A stretch of DNA of 64,000 bases, from positions 106,976,288-107,040,287 of the forward strand of contig NC_079135.1 of assembly GCF_945859705.1 (NCBI RefSeq), read 5' to 3'. A model generated the notes under the pieces. It saw nothing but the letters and a program-made list of their open reading frames with translations, had not been told where the DNA came from and did not search any database. The DNA comes from Episyrphus balteatus (Eukaryota > Arthropoda > Insecta > Diptera > Syrphidae). Of the stretch, positions 21,838 to 34,308 are shown piece by piece (position 1 is the first letter of the stretch; the number at the start of each line of letters is the position of its first letter). Made by a program: the position numbers and the translations under genes.

Positions 21838-23879
21838 TTACCCACTTCAAAAAAGGAGGAGGTTTTCAAATAGGTTGTTGTAGCTTACGATAAAGTCGCT
21901 TACGATAAAATGGTGGGAAGGTTCGATATTTGCATTGGAATTTGCTGACGAAAAGTGTTGAAAACTAAAGTACATTAGTAAGGGGAATAAGAAAAAGTTG
22001 ACAATTCAATTTTGTTTTTAATTGGTGACTTTAAAATGATGGCGAAAATGTAAATATAAAAATATGCGTGAAAATATAATTATTTATTTTTTAAAGACCA
22101 AAAGAGTTAAAAGTTTCACTAAATCGTTATAAAAAAGCTGTTTAATGTTGGATATAAATTTCATATATTTTATAACAAAAAAGTTCAAACATTTCGAAAA
22201 AAAAATTTGCACAAAATGTGCCAAATCGCTATTTATGAATATTTTTTCAAGAACAATTTTAAAATCAATCAATTGCAATAAACAAATCGATTTTATGAAA
22301 AAAAATTTGTTGAGTGCTAAATACAGAAAGTTTCCATAAATCGTAACATAATAAATTAATAAACGTTCATGGGTTTTTATGACAGGAATCTTTCAATGTT
22401 TTGAAATCGAAGATATGGGTAAAAAAGCATTGTTGTTTCAAATTAGAATGTAAAAAAGTTTTGGTTTAAAGCCAAAATAAGCACTCATTATTTTCTAATG
22501 TATTTTGACCTCAGGAACTCGGAAATACATTTAAAAATAAGATTGGATACGTTTTCGAGATATGATTTTTCAAAATTTAGTTGTTTTTCCAATCATAGTA
22601 TTCGGGCAAAAAAAAAATAGTTATTCTTGTTTTTTCGTTAAGAAATCATTTTAGAAAATCATTTTTTGTACAATGTACTTATAATTTTTCCTAATAAAAA
22701 AAAAAAACACTTAAAAATACCCCATAAAAAATAGTTGTCTTTAAAAGTTCATATTTCGAAAATAAGAGCTTTAGTTACTAGACGCCTGTTTTTTTTTTTT
22801 TGATTATCTACCTATAATAAAAACTTTTTCTTCCCCTACCATAGTTTTTAAAAAACCGTTCATAACTCAGTACCAGAATTTAAATTTTTTTGCATTAGTT
22901 CTGCCATTTAATTTGTTAAAATCTATTGATTAAAAAAATTCAACTCTCTACAGTTTATATCATTTAGAAAATAAATTAAGTTTATAATGTCATTTTACCC
23001 CTGTTTACCCTATTGAATAATGTAATTTTTAAAAATCCTTTCTGATGTATCGACATAATTTAAATGCACTTACAAAGGCTAATATTTTGTCTAGGGTTAT
23101 AGTTATAAACAAAGTTTTTACCAGTAGAATTAAACTAACAAATTTCTATTTAGCATGGGTCAGTTTATATGCCAAAGAAACGTTTTTCTCAAAAATGCTA
23201 CAAAAATGACGTCATTATTGGAGATAAATCCAGTCCAGTAGAAAATACTAAATTCTAAAATTCTAGGTGGAATTTTGTAAAATTTAAAAAATCTCAATTC
23301 TTGTGAAAATGTGCATTTTTCTGAGGCTTCCCGATCTCGTTTTTTCCACCGACAGGTCTCAAAACAGGGGTTCAGATTTGATCCCAAGCATTAGAAATGA
23401 GCATCGAGTAGTGAATTAAAATAGAATAAGTCAATTCAGATGGGTTCATAGAACTCTAAAAATATCGATTTCATAGAAAAACGTTCTCTCTTTAGGGGCT
23501 TCCCGAATTTTATTTTTCCATTGTTGAATACAAAAATGCACGACTGGGTCGCACGAACTTGCTCTTGTAGTTCAAAGTATCTTTATCTTAAATATCTATT
23601 GGAAATTTGACATTTTACTAAGACCGAATAAAAAAAAAAAATAAAAAAAAATTGAAAGTTAAAAAATTAAATTTTTCAATTTTTTTTTTCAAAATTTTAT
23701 TTTTTTTTAAATTTTACACTTCAAAATAATACGAAATATATGTCTGTAAATTTTAAATAAAATTGGCCTTAGTTTTGATGAAATATATGAACCTAAAAAA
23801 TATGTCAATTCTTGAAAAACGGCAACGCCATATTTTAGTTCTCCGAATTTTTTGGGAAAAACTAAAAACGCAGTTTTGT
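21838..23879. other. AT-rich non-coding DNA with repeat fragments
   Basis: At 21841 there is a fragment 'CACTTCAAAAAAGGAGGAGG' of the short family seen at 53049 and 58317. At 23536 there is one copy of the phrase TGCACGACTGGGTCGCACG that recurs at 59003 and 59108. Nothing coding is seen. Confidence 0.45.
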
Positions 23880-24250
23880 TAGAATCAAAAAGACTATTAC
23901 GTACACTTAATTTAATCAAAATCGTTAGAGCTGTTTTCGAGAAAATTGCAATACATCGAAAACGGTATATGGGAGATACCTATGCGTTAAAATGAAGATA
24001 TTAAAAAAATAAAAAAACGGACCTAGGAAATTACTCAAAAATCATCTGTACCAAGTTTCAAGCAAATCCATCCATTCGTTTAGGCCCTAGCTCGATGTAC
24101 AGATGGACGCACAGACGCACAGACCGACGGACAGCATGACGAAAACCACTTTTTTGGTCTTCTCCATTATCGTAATGTTGGTTTTGATTAAAACCTCGAA
24201 TTTTTTTTTTCTACACGAAACCAATACTTGCCCTATAGAGCAAGTAAAAA
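23880..24250 (-). repeat. Dispersed repeat family X, copy 2 (partial)
   Basis: In minus orientation it has the family's terminal motif (TTTTTACTTGCTCTATAGGGC, here inverted, near 24225-24250), the TTACGATAATGGAGAA block, the CTGTGCGTCTGTGCGTCC run, and the GGATTTGCTTGAAACTTGGTAC block. The far end is missing. Confidence 0.6.
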
Positions 24251-26390
24251 AGTATCAGAACAAGTTCGGAAGACCATAATGCAGTGATCTGAAAGAGAGT
24301 CCAAAAACGCTTCACTCTATTATACAGCTTTTGAAGGGAGTACTCAAACTAAAAAACGATGCCGTCGGAAGTTTTTAATATTTTGTTTTTTAAAATTAAG
24401 TCAACTTGTTTTTGACTCGAATCAACCTAAACGATCTAGCTTTTAAAATTATGCAGGTTAATCACCTTGTTCCTGTATTAACCTAACCGAACAAGAAGTT
24501 GGTTGTGTAATTTGTATTTGTATCATTACAATTTTAAGTAAAAATTGCTTTATATATTTCTGGACGAGAATAAAAAAAAGGCCCAAAATGCATATGAGGC
24601 CTAACACAAACCAAATACCGCTCACCATACAACACCATACAACACAGTAATCATTGTGAACCTTGAGCCTACTTTCTCTCACCCTCAAACGCATATTCTT
24701 TAGCCTTAATGAGATTTGAGAGCTGGGATTTGTTGTGGCTGTTCCATAAATTTCAAACATGTTGTTTCTGCTGCTGCTGTTTTTGTTGTTGCTTGCTCCA
24801 GCACTCAAATAGCTACATGATGGTATAGCCATTTCAATGGCATTTACCAGCAGCTGGATACAACAACGATCTAGTGTTTGCTTGTTACCAAAGAACCTAC
24901 TCTATTAACGCACCCAAACACAACACCGCTATTACCATCGATGATAGTAGTAGGTTGGGTTTTAGGGTTAGAGTTGGCACTCGTCCTCCTTTTCGGTCGT
25001 CCTTAAATTAAATTCAAAATTGTACACAGAAGGGGACGTTGTTGTTGATGATGGCCTGGTATCATTCACCAGGATATTATATTTTCAACAACAGCGTTTA
25101 TCGTTGTGGTGGAAGTGCATGTAACACTCTCGTATTTCAGAAGGTGGCCCTGACCCTCTTTAAACACATACAGAATTCAAACTCCCCTATAACAATAATT
25201 TGTAAAAATATTTTTTTTTTTCACTCTTATGACATCGAACGCATGCACCCTCCCTCACTCTAAACTAACATACAAACATATTATAGGAAAATAGGATGCC
25301 GTTTGTCTTGCCCCAAAAACTGACATATGTTTTGTGGAACACAAACCGGATGATGCTCGCACAAACAATACCCGGAACGAGAGGGTATAGTAGGTATTTT
25401 TTTTTGTATGGTCTAAAGTGGTTATTATCCTTAATCACCTAGTATAGGTCCTGTATGTGATACAAATTCAGTTTTTTATGAGATACCTTTGGTATAGAAC
25501 GAGTACGAGTATAACCTAAAAGTGTTCTCTTTCGTGTTGTTCTACATGAAACAAATTTGGATAGCGTTTGGTTTTTATTACTATTTGTTCATGTTATTTC
25601 AACTACTAGAGATGTGTGTGTTTTGGGGAGTTAAACATGGTTTTGGGTGGTTAACAGTGGATAGAGGTGTGATGGTTGAAGCCATGTACACAGGGATCTT
25701 TTGTGTTTACAGATGTGATAGGGGAATGGAAATATGTCCTTCTGTGTTTAGTTGACTAAAATTTAATATGACATGATGTTGTTTGGCAAAATGAATTGCT
25801 AGAAAACCAAATGAGTTTAATGGTAATTTTTTTTGTTGAAGACAATTTGTGCATTAACACTCAACATTCTAATGAGAGAGAGAAAGAGAAACGAAGAAAG
25901 AGTATTGTGTCAAACATATTTTTGCATAAGGTTTCGATTTTCAATTGAAAAAAACAAAAAGAAACGTTTTTTTTTACGAAATGCAGCTGGTTTTTTTTTT
26001 TTTTTAAAGTACATTCCTATATACCTCCTTTTTGCCTCTTGACATAAAAACTAAAATTAGGAATAAGGGAAGAATGTGCTCAAAGAGCAATCTTCGAGGC
26101 TTCGTTTTTGCTGACCAGACAATACTAGAAGAAAGGTATGCTAAGATCTTTGCTGAGTTTTACTACGTAGCTCAGCTTGTTGAATTAATGGTCGAGCTAA
26201 AAACACACTAGACTTGTTTCTTAATTGTTTGTTTATTCAAATAGGGTGGTGGAGCCAGAAGTCGGCCAAGTAACTTTTTTTTTCAGTTTAACTGCACCTT
26301 AAAATGCAGTTTTTCGAGATATGTATGAACGAAATGTGAACTGTATGTGGTCATATTATTTAATCTCTTTTTTTTAATTGAAAAATACTG
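24251..26390. other. Host-like non-coding DNA
   Basis: This is unique-looking, with (CAG)/(CAA)-like triplet runs near 24765-24800. The minus-strand frame 24458-24832 (124 codons) has a Ser/Asn-rich N-terminus and one hydrophobic segment that could span a membrane. Its family is unknown and no promoter or splice context supports it. Other frames are shorter and low complexity. Confidence 0.4.
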
Positions 26391-27070
26391 TTTTTACTTG
26401 CGATGTAGTTATGCATTCGTAAAAAAAAAAGTTGAGATATCAATTTTCCATGATATTACGATGATAGAGAATGCGAAAAAAGTGGGTCTCGAAAGTCCGT
26501 CTGTCTGTCATTCTCTCAGGATGTCTGTCGGTCTGTAGAAGGAGCTATAGCCTAAATGGCTGAGCCAATCCACTTCAAACTTGGTATGTAACATTTTTTG
26601 GATCCCGTACAGAGGGGTTTTTGAATTTGGACCAAAAATAACGGTATTTTCTCTAACACGGCTTCTACAATTTTAATCAAAGAATTTAGGTTATAGTTTT
26701 TAGACAAGGTCTATCATTTGATGAAAAAGTTTTTTTTTTTTTCAAAAATCGTTATTAACGGTACCTACCATAGAAACGTTTTTTTTAATTTCTGACTCTG
26801 AAAAATTATTTCAACGATTTTTTTTATGCAAAAACATTTTTAATGCCTTAATATAAATCAAAAATAAAATTTTGAAAACAATAATTTTTTTTTTTGAAAA
26901 ATCGATTTTTCAAAAACGGAACATTGAATTTTTTTGGAATTTTGGTTTTAGATGTTGCATAATAATTGCCAGAATATGGCATACCAAATTAATTTTAAAA
27001 CATTTTTTTTCAAAAAATTATTTAAAAAAATCCTAAACTTGCCCTATAGTACCTATATCGCAAGTAAAAA
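26391..27070 (+). repeat. Dispersed repeat family X, copy 3 (most complete)
   Basis: It starts TTTTTACTTGCGATGTAG and ends in the inverse (ATCGCAAGTAAAAA, to 27070), so the family has terminal inverted repeats and is about 680 bp long. Inside is the family signature ATTACGATGATAGAGAATGC, a CTGTCTGT run, then ACTTCAAACTTGGTATGTA. There is no open frame of note. The right terminus at 27035-27065 is the uninterrupted counterpart of the site hit by the hAT-like element at 61000. Confidence 0.65.
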
Positions 27071-30000
27071 TTAAGTATTTGATTTTTTTTTCAAAAAATG
27101 CATCTTTATAAAAGATATTAAGCTGAATTATTTTTTTTTTTTTGGACTCAGTTTCATTTCAAGAGTTGTTTTTTTATTTGATGAACGAATTTTGTGTTTT
27201 TTTTTTAATTATTTTACTTTCATATAAATTTCCGAAATTTTTAAAATTTTTTTGTAATTTGTATTCTTAGAGCAAGTACGTACTACTCAGTTGGGCATTT
27301 TATTTTTTATGAATAAATAAATTATTCGCTAAGATCGCAAAAATAGCATAATTCTTGTTTCGGCATCTCCCATCTCCTAAGGTCGGCCACATGAGTCTCC
27401 AAATAGTCGTCCACAATTAAAAATTGTAAATTACCTATCTGTTGTTAAAAGAAAAATGGAATTTTTTTAAATTTATAAGATCGTAACATTATTAAAACCA
27501 TAGTAAAAATAATTCAATTGAAAAATAAAAAATTTTATTTAAAACAATAGCGCAAAATGTTAAACGATTTAGTAAAATGCTAAAACCATTTTAGTAAGTT
27601 ACTAAGTCAAAAAGGAAACTGATTTTTTAACATAGTAAATAGCTTAATACAAAAATTTTTTAAAATGTATAACACTACGTGAAGAAAAAGACATGTTAAA
27701 AATAAATAGAATTCTTATTAAATTAAGAAGATTTTTGCATGGTTTCTTGCCAAGAAGACTAAAATTAGAGGAAAAATCTTCTTAATTTTTTGAATGTTGT
27801 TATTTAAAATAATTCAATTAATTTAACAAGAGAATCTTTTTATTTTTATGCGAAGACATTTTCATTTCATCGATTATACAAATCTTGGGTCAATAGGTAT
27901 TTTCTTTACCATCAGGCTATCTTACTGTTCAAAATTAGAATGATAAACTGAACTAAAGCTGAAGTATAAAAATTATAAAATTTGTTTAAGTTGTTTCTAC
28001 TTCAATTTAAAGATGTTTCATGTAAGTTTTTGCAACATTTAAACATTGTTGACAATTAAAACAATGCATTTGACAAAAAAAAATTTCTAAAATGTAAAGT
28101 TTGAAAATTATTCAAAATCTATTGATAAAAACAAAAAACTTTATCAACACGCTTAAGCTTTTAATATGCAACTCGAAAGGAAGGTCAATGTATGACGACA
28201 TCTTGCTGTATAAGGTTTCAAATAAAGGCTTACTAAACTATAAGAAAAATTAGAGTTTTAAATATGAATTTGATTTTCATTTCAATTTAATCCGACTACT
28301 AGAGAAGTGTAAAATCGATTTATTGAAAAGTTTACAATTGTTTTGCATTTGCATACATAACCACTACACAAATTTACTTGGCCTTAATAATTACTAAATG
28401 AAACACTTTTTCTCAATGACTACCTCTGATTGCTAGATATTAAATGCACTCCTGCAAATTTGAAAAAAAACTTGGACCAAAAAGAGCATTTTTAAAAAAT
28501 CAACCAATAACTGCATCGCCTCAATTTTTTTCAAATACCGTTAGAAGAACTCTGAACGCTTTAAACAAAACCAAAAATTTTAACAATTCTATATCAATTA
28601 AAGACGTGGCGGTCGACGGAGTTGTAAAAGATTCCAATCTTTTCTGAATGCAATCTTTAATGATTTCGATTAATTGCATTCATTGCCTTATATTTGAGAC
28701 TAAGACTTAAAATTTTGCAATCACCAATCAAAAGCAACCCACATGAAAAACAGCCAAAATGCAAAAAGAATGCAAAAGAATGCAAAAGGAATGCAAAATA
28801 ATGCAAAGACCGCCAATAAATGAAAAGACTGCAAAAAGAATGCTAGAACTGCATGCATTCCTTAAAAACTGCATTCATTTGAATTCATTTACATAATCAT
28901 TTTACAAAAAATTATTGGTGATTTGAAGTCAAGTGTGAAATATAAGTTTTATCCTGTTTGAAATAGATAAAAAATAGAAACCAAAAACTTGGTTTTTTGA
29001 ATTTTTCACATAAATTTTGAGGTTAGGTATGTGAAAAAATTGTTGATACAAAATTAACTACAACTTTGCCATTTAACTTTTTGGCATAGGACTTGTAGTT
29101 TTGCCGGAAATCGAGATAAAGCATTTTTTTACCATTAAAAACTCACCCCTCACAATTTCCGAACTCGGATCGCCCGTTATTTATTTTTTCTTTTCATTTT
29201 TAGAATATTCCCTTCCTGTCTATTAAACTTACTGGTTCACAGAGCGACAAAGTGACCGGTGACACGGTGGCTAGGCAAAAAGTCGACATGGCTACAAGGT
29301 GACAAGCTAACAGGACGAAAAACGTCACAAGGCATTCCTCATCTAAGTCCTTATTGCGTTTTGTCTTACGTTGTCGGATTAGTTCCATAACTACATCCTA
29401 CTCCTCTCCGGGCAGTTATCCGAACGGACGAAACCTCCAACCTAGAGGGCCAGGTTCTTTAATAACTACAAGGATGGGAAGCTGGATATGGATAAGCCGC
29501 TTTTTATTGACTCTGAATACATATTCGACTTATATAGCTCATATAAAATATTCAGAATCTTTAGAATCCAAAAAGAAGTGCCGTAGTTAAAAAAAAAACA
29601 ATATTCCGAATCCAACGACAAGTGCCGTAAAACACTTGGAAACACTTCTTCCGTCCTCGCTCATTTGCTAAGACCAAAAATTTCACATTGGAGTTTAATT
29701 GAAATTTTCATTTCTTGTTTTTGGCCTTTATAACATGAATGCATTGTTAACCCATTATCTACCTATTACCTATCAATTGTCAAAGCACCTTCTCGCTTCT
29801 CCAATACCTACATGTTTTGCTATTTTTCAAAGAAAAAAAAAAAAAGAAAAACATTTGTGACACATTACCAACAAAGTCAATTACTATACTGCAATAACAA
29901 TTCAATCAAATGACCAGACACAAATTGCGAAACAACGTTCAGAATATGAATTACCACACAAAACAATAAAAAATAAAAAAAAGAATGTTTCCGTCAAGCT

Positions 30001-31059
30001 GTATCATTTCAAAACCATTCTACACATCATTATCCCGGAAAGGAAATAAAAGCACAGTGCCAAATAGCAATTTCTATTCATCATTTTGTTGAAAGAAAAA
30101 AAAAAAAAAATATAAACCCCTAAAAATAAGGGAGATGGGGTAGTGGCGGTGTGGTGTTGGTTGTGTAAAAATTTCCAAAAAACCATTAAAACCTATGGAA
30201 TTCATGTTTCTAACTTTTTGGCAGTGCCGTTAATAAAAGGATATTTGTGAGTTTCCCAGCAGCAGAGCCACATTCTTTTAGTGTGGTTCTGTGTGCTCAT
30301 TGCTCATATATATGTAGCATATATATGAGTTGAAGAAGCCATTAATCTCTTTGACAAATGTCAGAGACCATGACTTCACCAACCTTCCCTATTAAATTCA
30401 CAAAAAAAGAAAACATTAAAACAGGGAAAAAAAATATATATAAAAAAAAACACACAAGATGTATAAAAAAAGAACAAGTCAGCAAGTCTATTGGCTTATT
30501 TTCGTTGTTTTCTTCTTGTTGTCCTTGATTTTTGGGCCACAAGAATATATACAAAGAGTTTATTACTGACACACAAAAGAACGTGATTGTTTATTCAACT
30601 AAGTCCGTTAGAATGGGATCTAAATCCAAAAAAAAAGGGAACCGGAAGCATTTTAGGTGGCGCGCAAACGATGGTCCTTTCTTCATCATGCCAACCAAAA
30701 TCACGTTGACGTACATATATCAAGACTCGTCTTTCAGAGAAAAAAAAAAAAACGAAAAATTATTATGAAAAAAGATTCAATGTCATATGATCGTTTGCAA
30801 GGAATTATGACGTCGAAAATGTAAAATAATATATTTTTGGGGATTTTTTTTCTTTTACGAAGGGAAATTGAGTGCAGAATTATACTTAGGCTTCGTTTCC
30901 GGTAGTAGTATTTCATCATTATTATCGCACTCTTTTTTTGTTGTTTTTTTTATTTTTACATTTTTGTTTGTTTGTTTCTTTTTTCCTTTTTCTGTACTAA
31001 GCTGGGGATTCCTTTAGAGTTTGTTTTAGAGTGTATTTCCGAGAAGGAAAAAGAAAAAC
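27071..31059. other. Non-coding DNA, partly host-like
   Basis: At 27700-27960 is a diverged relative of 31640-31960. At 29160-29640 base composition is markedly less AT-rich, but no conserved protein is readable there. Two short hydrophobic or basic frames near 30342-30768 look like chance. Confidence 0.4.
28740..28860. repeat. Short tandem repeat of 'GAATGCAAAA' type
   Basis: About eight imperfect copies of a ~10-base unit (ATGCAAAAAGA, ATGCAAAAGGA, ATGCAAAGACC...). Confidence 0.7.
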
Positions 31060-31630
31060 TAGTACACTGGTGTGTAAGGAATTTTTACTTTCAAGAAGGT
31101 ACCTACATTGTTTTTGAATGAAGTCGAACATCTGAAGGACCTTCTGTTACTTAACATGATAAACGAACATTCAATTAAATACTCCAAACTGAAGAAATCA
31201 GCTGGAAATAATGGAGCTTTCATCCATATGCTTAAGATGGTCTGGCAGACGGTAATGATATTTCTAGCGATATATCCCACTTAGGATTGAATTTGAATTA
31301 AAAAAAAGAGGTCACAAAGATAAGAATACAATTGATCGTCTTTAACAACTGTAATAGTTGATACAAAAAAAAATTTGGAAAATTGCTAAAATCATGGCGA
31401 TTCTTATGAAAGTTGAATCTTTCTTCTCAAGACCCAACCTTTACCTAAGTAAATTCTTGGAAAAAACCCTAAGGATCGAAAAGTTTAGCTGCGATAGTTA
31501 CATCCATTTCCGAAGTTTCATTAAGACAAGACTCTGAAGTTTGAACAGCTTAAAAAAAAAAAAAACAAACAAACAAAATACCGCCGCATCCTTTCTAGAT
31601 GTAGAGAAAGCATTTGCCATAACGGAGAAA
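31060..31630 (+). pseudogene. Decayed LINE (Jockey-like) reverse transcriptase fragment
   Basis: Two short peptide echoes of non-LTR reverse transcriptase lie in order. One at 31186-31248 (KLKKSAGNNGAFIHMLK) resembles the 'kkaPG.DGi.n..lK' block. The other at 31586-31618 (ASFLDVEKAFA) resembles the FLDVEKAFD block. Stops and shifts lie between them and the spacing is disturbed by an A-rich run. It is non-functional. The clade guess rests only on these motifs. Confidence 0.5.
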
Positions 31631-31639
31631 AAAAAACAT

Positions 31640-31960
31640 CTAAAAATAAGTGGATACTGTATTAAATTAAGCGGATTTCTGCATGGGTTTTTGTCAAGAT
31701 GACTTTCTTCTTAAATTTAGCGGACAAATCTACTTAATTTCTTGCAGGTGCAAATTTAAAAGAAATCCACTTAGTTTAAGAGGAAAGTCGTCTTATTTTT
31801 ATGTGGAAATAGAAACGTTTTAGTAAAAAAAAAAAAAATTGACAGCAACTGGTAATCGATCCTATAACTGCTGGTGCACTATCTCACTGTTGGAAGTTGG
31901 TATGATAAACTGCAGCTAAAGCTGAAGTCTGACGATATAGTTTTTAAATTTTAATTTTTA
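31640..31960. repeat. Repeat paired with 27700-27960
   Basis: Both copies contain TTAAATTAAG..GATTT.TGCATGG.TT, then a TTATTTTTATG block, and end ATGATAAACTG followed by TAAAGCTGAAGT. It is a diverged dispersed family. On the minus strand a TAGCCTGATGG-like A box can be imagined in the 27.9-kb copy, hinting at a tRNA-derived SINE, but this is weak. Confidence 0.5.
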
Positions 31961-32471
31961 GTCGTTTTTTTGAGATTAAAATCTACAGGGTGATTCAGGA
32001 ACAGTTTGCCAAAAAGTTAGAGCGTGTAGGTTGGGTCGAGACAAGAAAGAAGGGTGGCATTAAAAGTGAGCATCATTTTATTTTAAGATGCTCTTTTTTC
32101 TCTCTGAGATAATTTATTGAAGCTCTTATCCATGAACTTCAAGGCTTCCCTTTGTCAATTTCAAAAATGTCACTTAACCCCTTCTTTTTTCTCAACGTTT
32201 TCATTGTTTTTCTTTCTTCCAGATAATGTCTGGTGCAACTCCAGAACCATAAATCCACAATAAAGTTCATCAGAGGTGTAGTTGCTTAAGGGTCTCAAGG
32301 GTCAAAATTTGGACTCTTTTTATACAGCATTCTGATATCAAAACAATCAACTTCAGGTAAATGCGGGAACATTTTCTAAGCGGTTCCCCAAAAAAGTTTT
32401 ATAGCAGAGTGAACAATCTTTTCTCGAACGATTTTTTTTTCAAAATTTTGATAATAAGTACTCAAAACTTA
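31961..32471. other. Non-coding DNA with a transposon-like terminus
   Basis: TACAGGGTGATTCAGG at about 31984 resembles the TACAGGGTG ends at 45332, 46137 and 51747. No matching inverted end is seen nearby. Confidence 0.4.
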
Positions 32472-32947
32472 TAGTAGAGTAACTAAAGCAAATTATTAGG
32501 GAACCCGGCCGAACAGCTCTGATTTTGACGATTTTTTTTTCAAGCGTAGGTAATTAAAAATACTTTAAAGTCTATAGATTAAAAATTGCCGGTGTTGCCG
32601 TATTGTTTTTTAAAATTAAAATTAATGTTTTTTTAACAAAACCATTTTGTTTGCTTAAATTTCATAAAACAAATGGTAACAAAAGATTCTCTAGGTAATT
32701 TAAGGAAAATATATAAAAGGCAGTAAGGGACAATCTTCCATCGTTTAAGCGATAAATGCAATTTTCTAACATTCTGACCTCAAACACAAAAAAATATTTT
32801 GAAAACAACGGCAACACCTACAATATTTTAAAATACATTTTTAAAAAGCCAGAAGCTCATTCTTATCTCTTAAATTTAAATCCACTAAATTTAATCAAGA
32901 CTTTTTGAAAAAATGGTCCTCAAACTCAGAATTAAAAAAAAAAAAAA

Positions 32948-34020
32948 TCATGTGTGCAATTCACACTTGGTAGAAGTGAAACCTTAAAAAATCATTTTTA
33001 TTGCAAAAAAAAAAAATAGAAAAAATCTACCTATTTTTATTCTATCACCTTCAAATAAATGGTTTTTATATGACAACCTAGATAAATTTTATATAATCTG
33101 AAAGCTTATTGTCTTAGCTCAAAGTATATACATAAATCGATCAAGTCTATGAGACATCTACAAAAAGAGCTAGAATTTTTTGAACTCGATCAATTTCCAG
33201 CAAAAAAAGCGAAAAAAACACGTATTTTTATCTTCTCACACTATTTAATTCATTTTTTTCCTTAACAACCTATACAAATTTTTACACCATCTGAAAGCTT
33301 ATTGTCTTAGCTCAAAATATATATATCGATAAGGTGTATGAGACTTCTACAAAAAGAGCTAGAATTTTTTAAACTCGATGAAATTTCATCCAAAAAGCAA
33401 AAAAAAACATTTATTTTTATGTTCTCATGCTAATAAATCAATTTTTTTGTTTGACAACCTATAAAAAATTTTATACCATGTGAAAGCTTATTGTTTCACC
33501 TTGTATAACGATGCATAAATCTCATTTCAAAGATGTCTACAAGAGAAGTTAGAAATTTTTTAAAGTCAACCATGTCTAATTTCCAGACTGAGATTACGGT
33601 ACTTCCTACACTGGTAGCTGGTCATCGCCAATAGATCCCCACAGGTGTTTTGAGGTATTTTTAAATTTTTTTTAATTTAAGATTGTGTAACTTGTAGAGC
33701 ACGTAATGTTATGTGTGATATATCAAATAAAAGGTTATGTTATCAGCATGCGTATTAAAGTTAAATCAAATTTGTATGTGCACTAGATCAAAAGATAGAA
33801 CGTGTGTTGGAAAAGAACATCTTTTTACCGTTATCTCCGAGTTTTGAATATAAAATTAATTGAAATTTTGTACAATTATAATTTATTTAATTACCTATCT
33901 ACAGTACAAATTTCATTTATCTATCTATTAAAACAAAAAAGTTATAACAAGTTGAAGTCGTGTCGCGTTTTCGTTTCATCTTGTTTCAAATCACTACGAT
34001 ACTAAAGAAGTTTTCACTTC
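32948..34020 (+). mobile_element. Element B, copy 2, nested in A
   Basis: About 1073 bp with the same ends as 17919-18730. It sits in an A-run of element A. Comparison with 51235-51290 shows the A sequence resuming on both sides. Inside, a ~190-bp block (AAGCTTATTGT.TTAGCTCAAA...CTACAAAAAGAGCTAGAATTTTT) is repeated about three times, which explains the greater length than copy 1. No coding frame. Confidence 0.7.
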
Positions 34021-34308
34021 AAAAAAAATGTTATTAGAAAAATTTAAAATGACTTTTTTCCAAACTTTTTCTAATAAAATATGAATTTATTTAAAAAAAA
34101 TTGTTGGCCATAAATATTATCAGTTGAATTTCGAAGCAAAAAAGGTAAAATATATCACACTTTTGAAAAAAAAAAAATGAAAAATTACTTCAATTTCAAT
34201 GGTTTTTTTTTTTATTAAAACTGAATTTTTGCATTGAAATAATTAATTTTCTCAAAGACTGTGGTAAATAGGAACTTTAAATTTTTGCTATTTAACTTTC
34301 AACAGTAA

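Noticed and set aside
29160..29640. Less AT-rich stretch considered as a host exon
   Set aside because: Frames on both strands are under 80 codons, have no recognisable motif, and no convincing splice-site pair was seen.
31640..31960. tRNA-derived SINE
   Set aside because: Imperfect A- and B-box-like words can be found on the minus strand, but their spacing differs between the two copies and there is no tail or target duplication. Left as an unnamed repeat.
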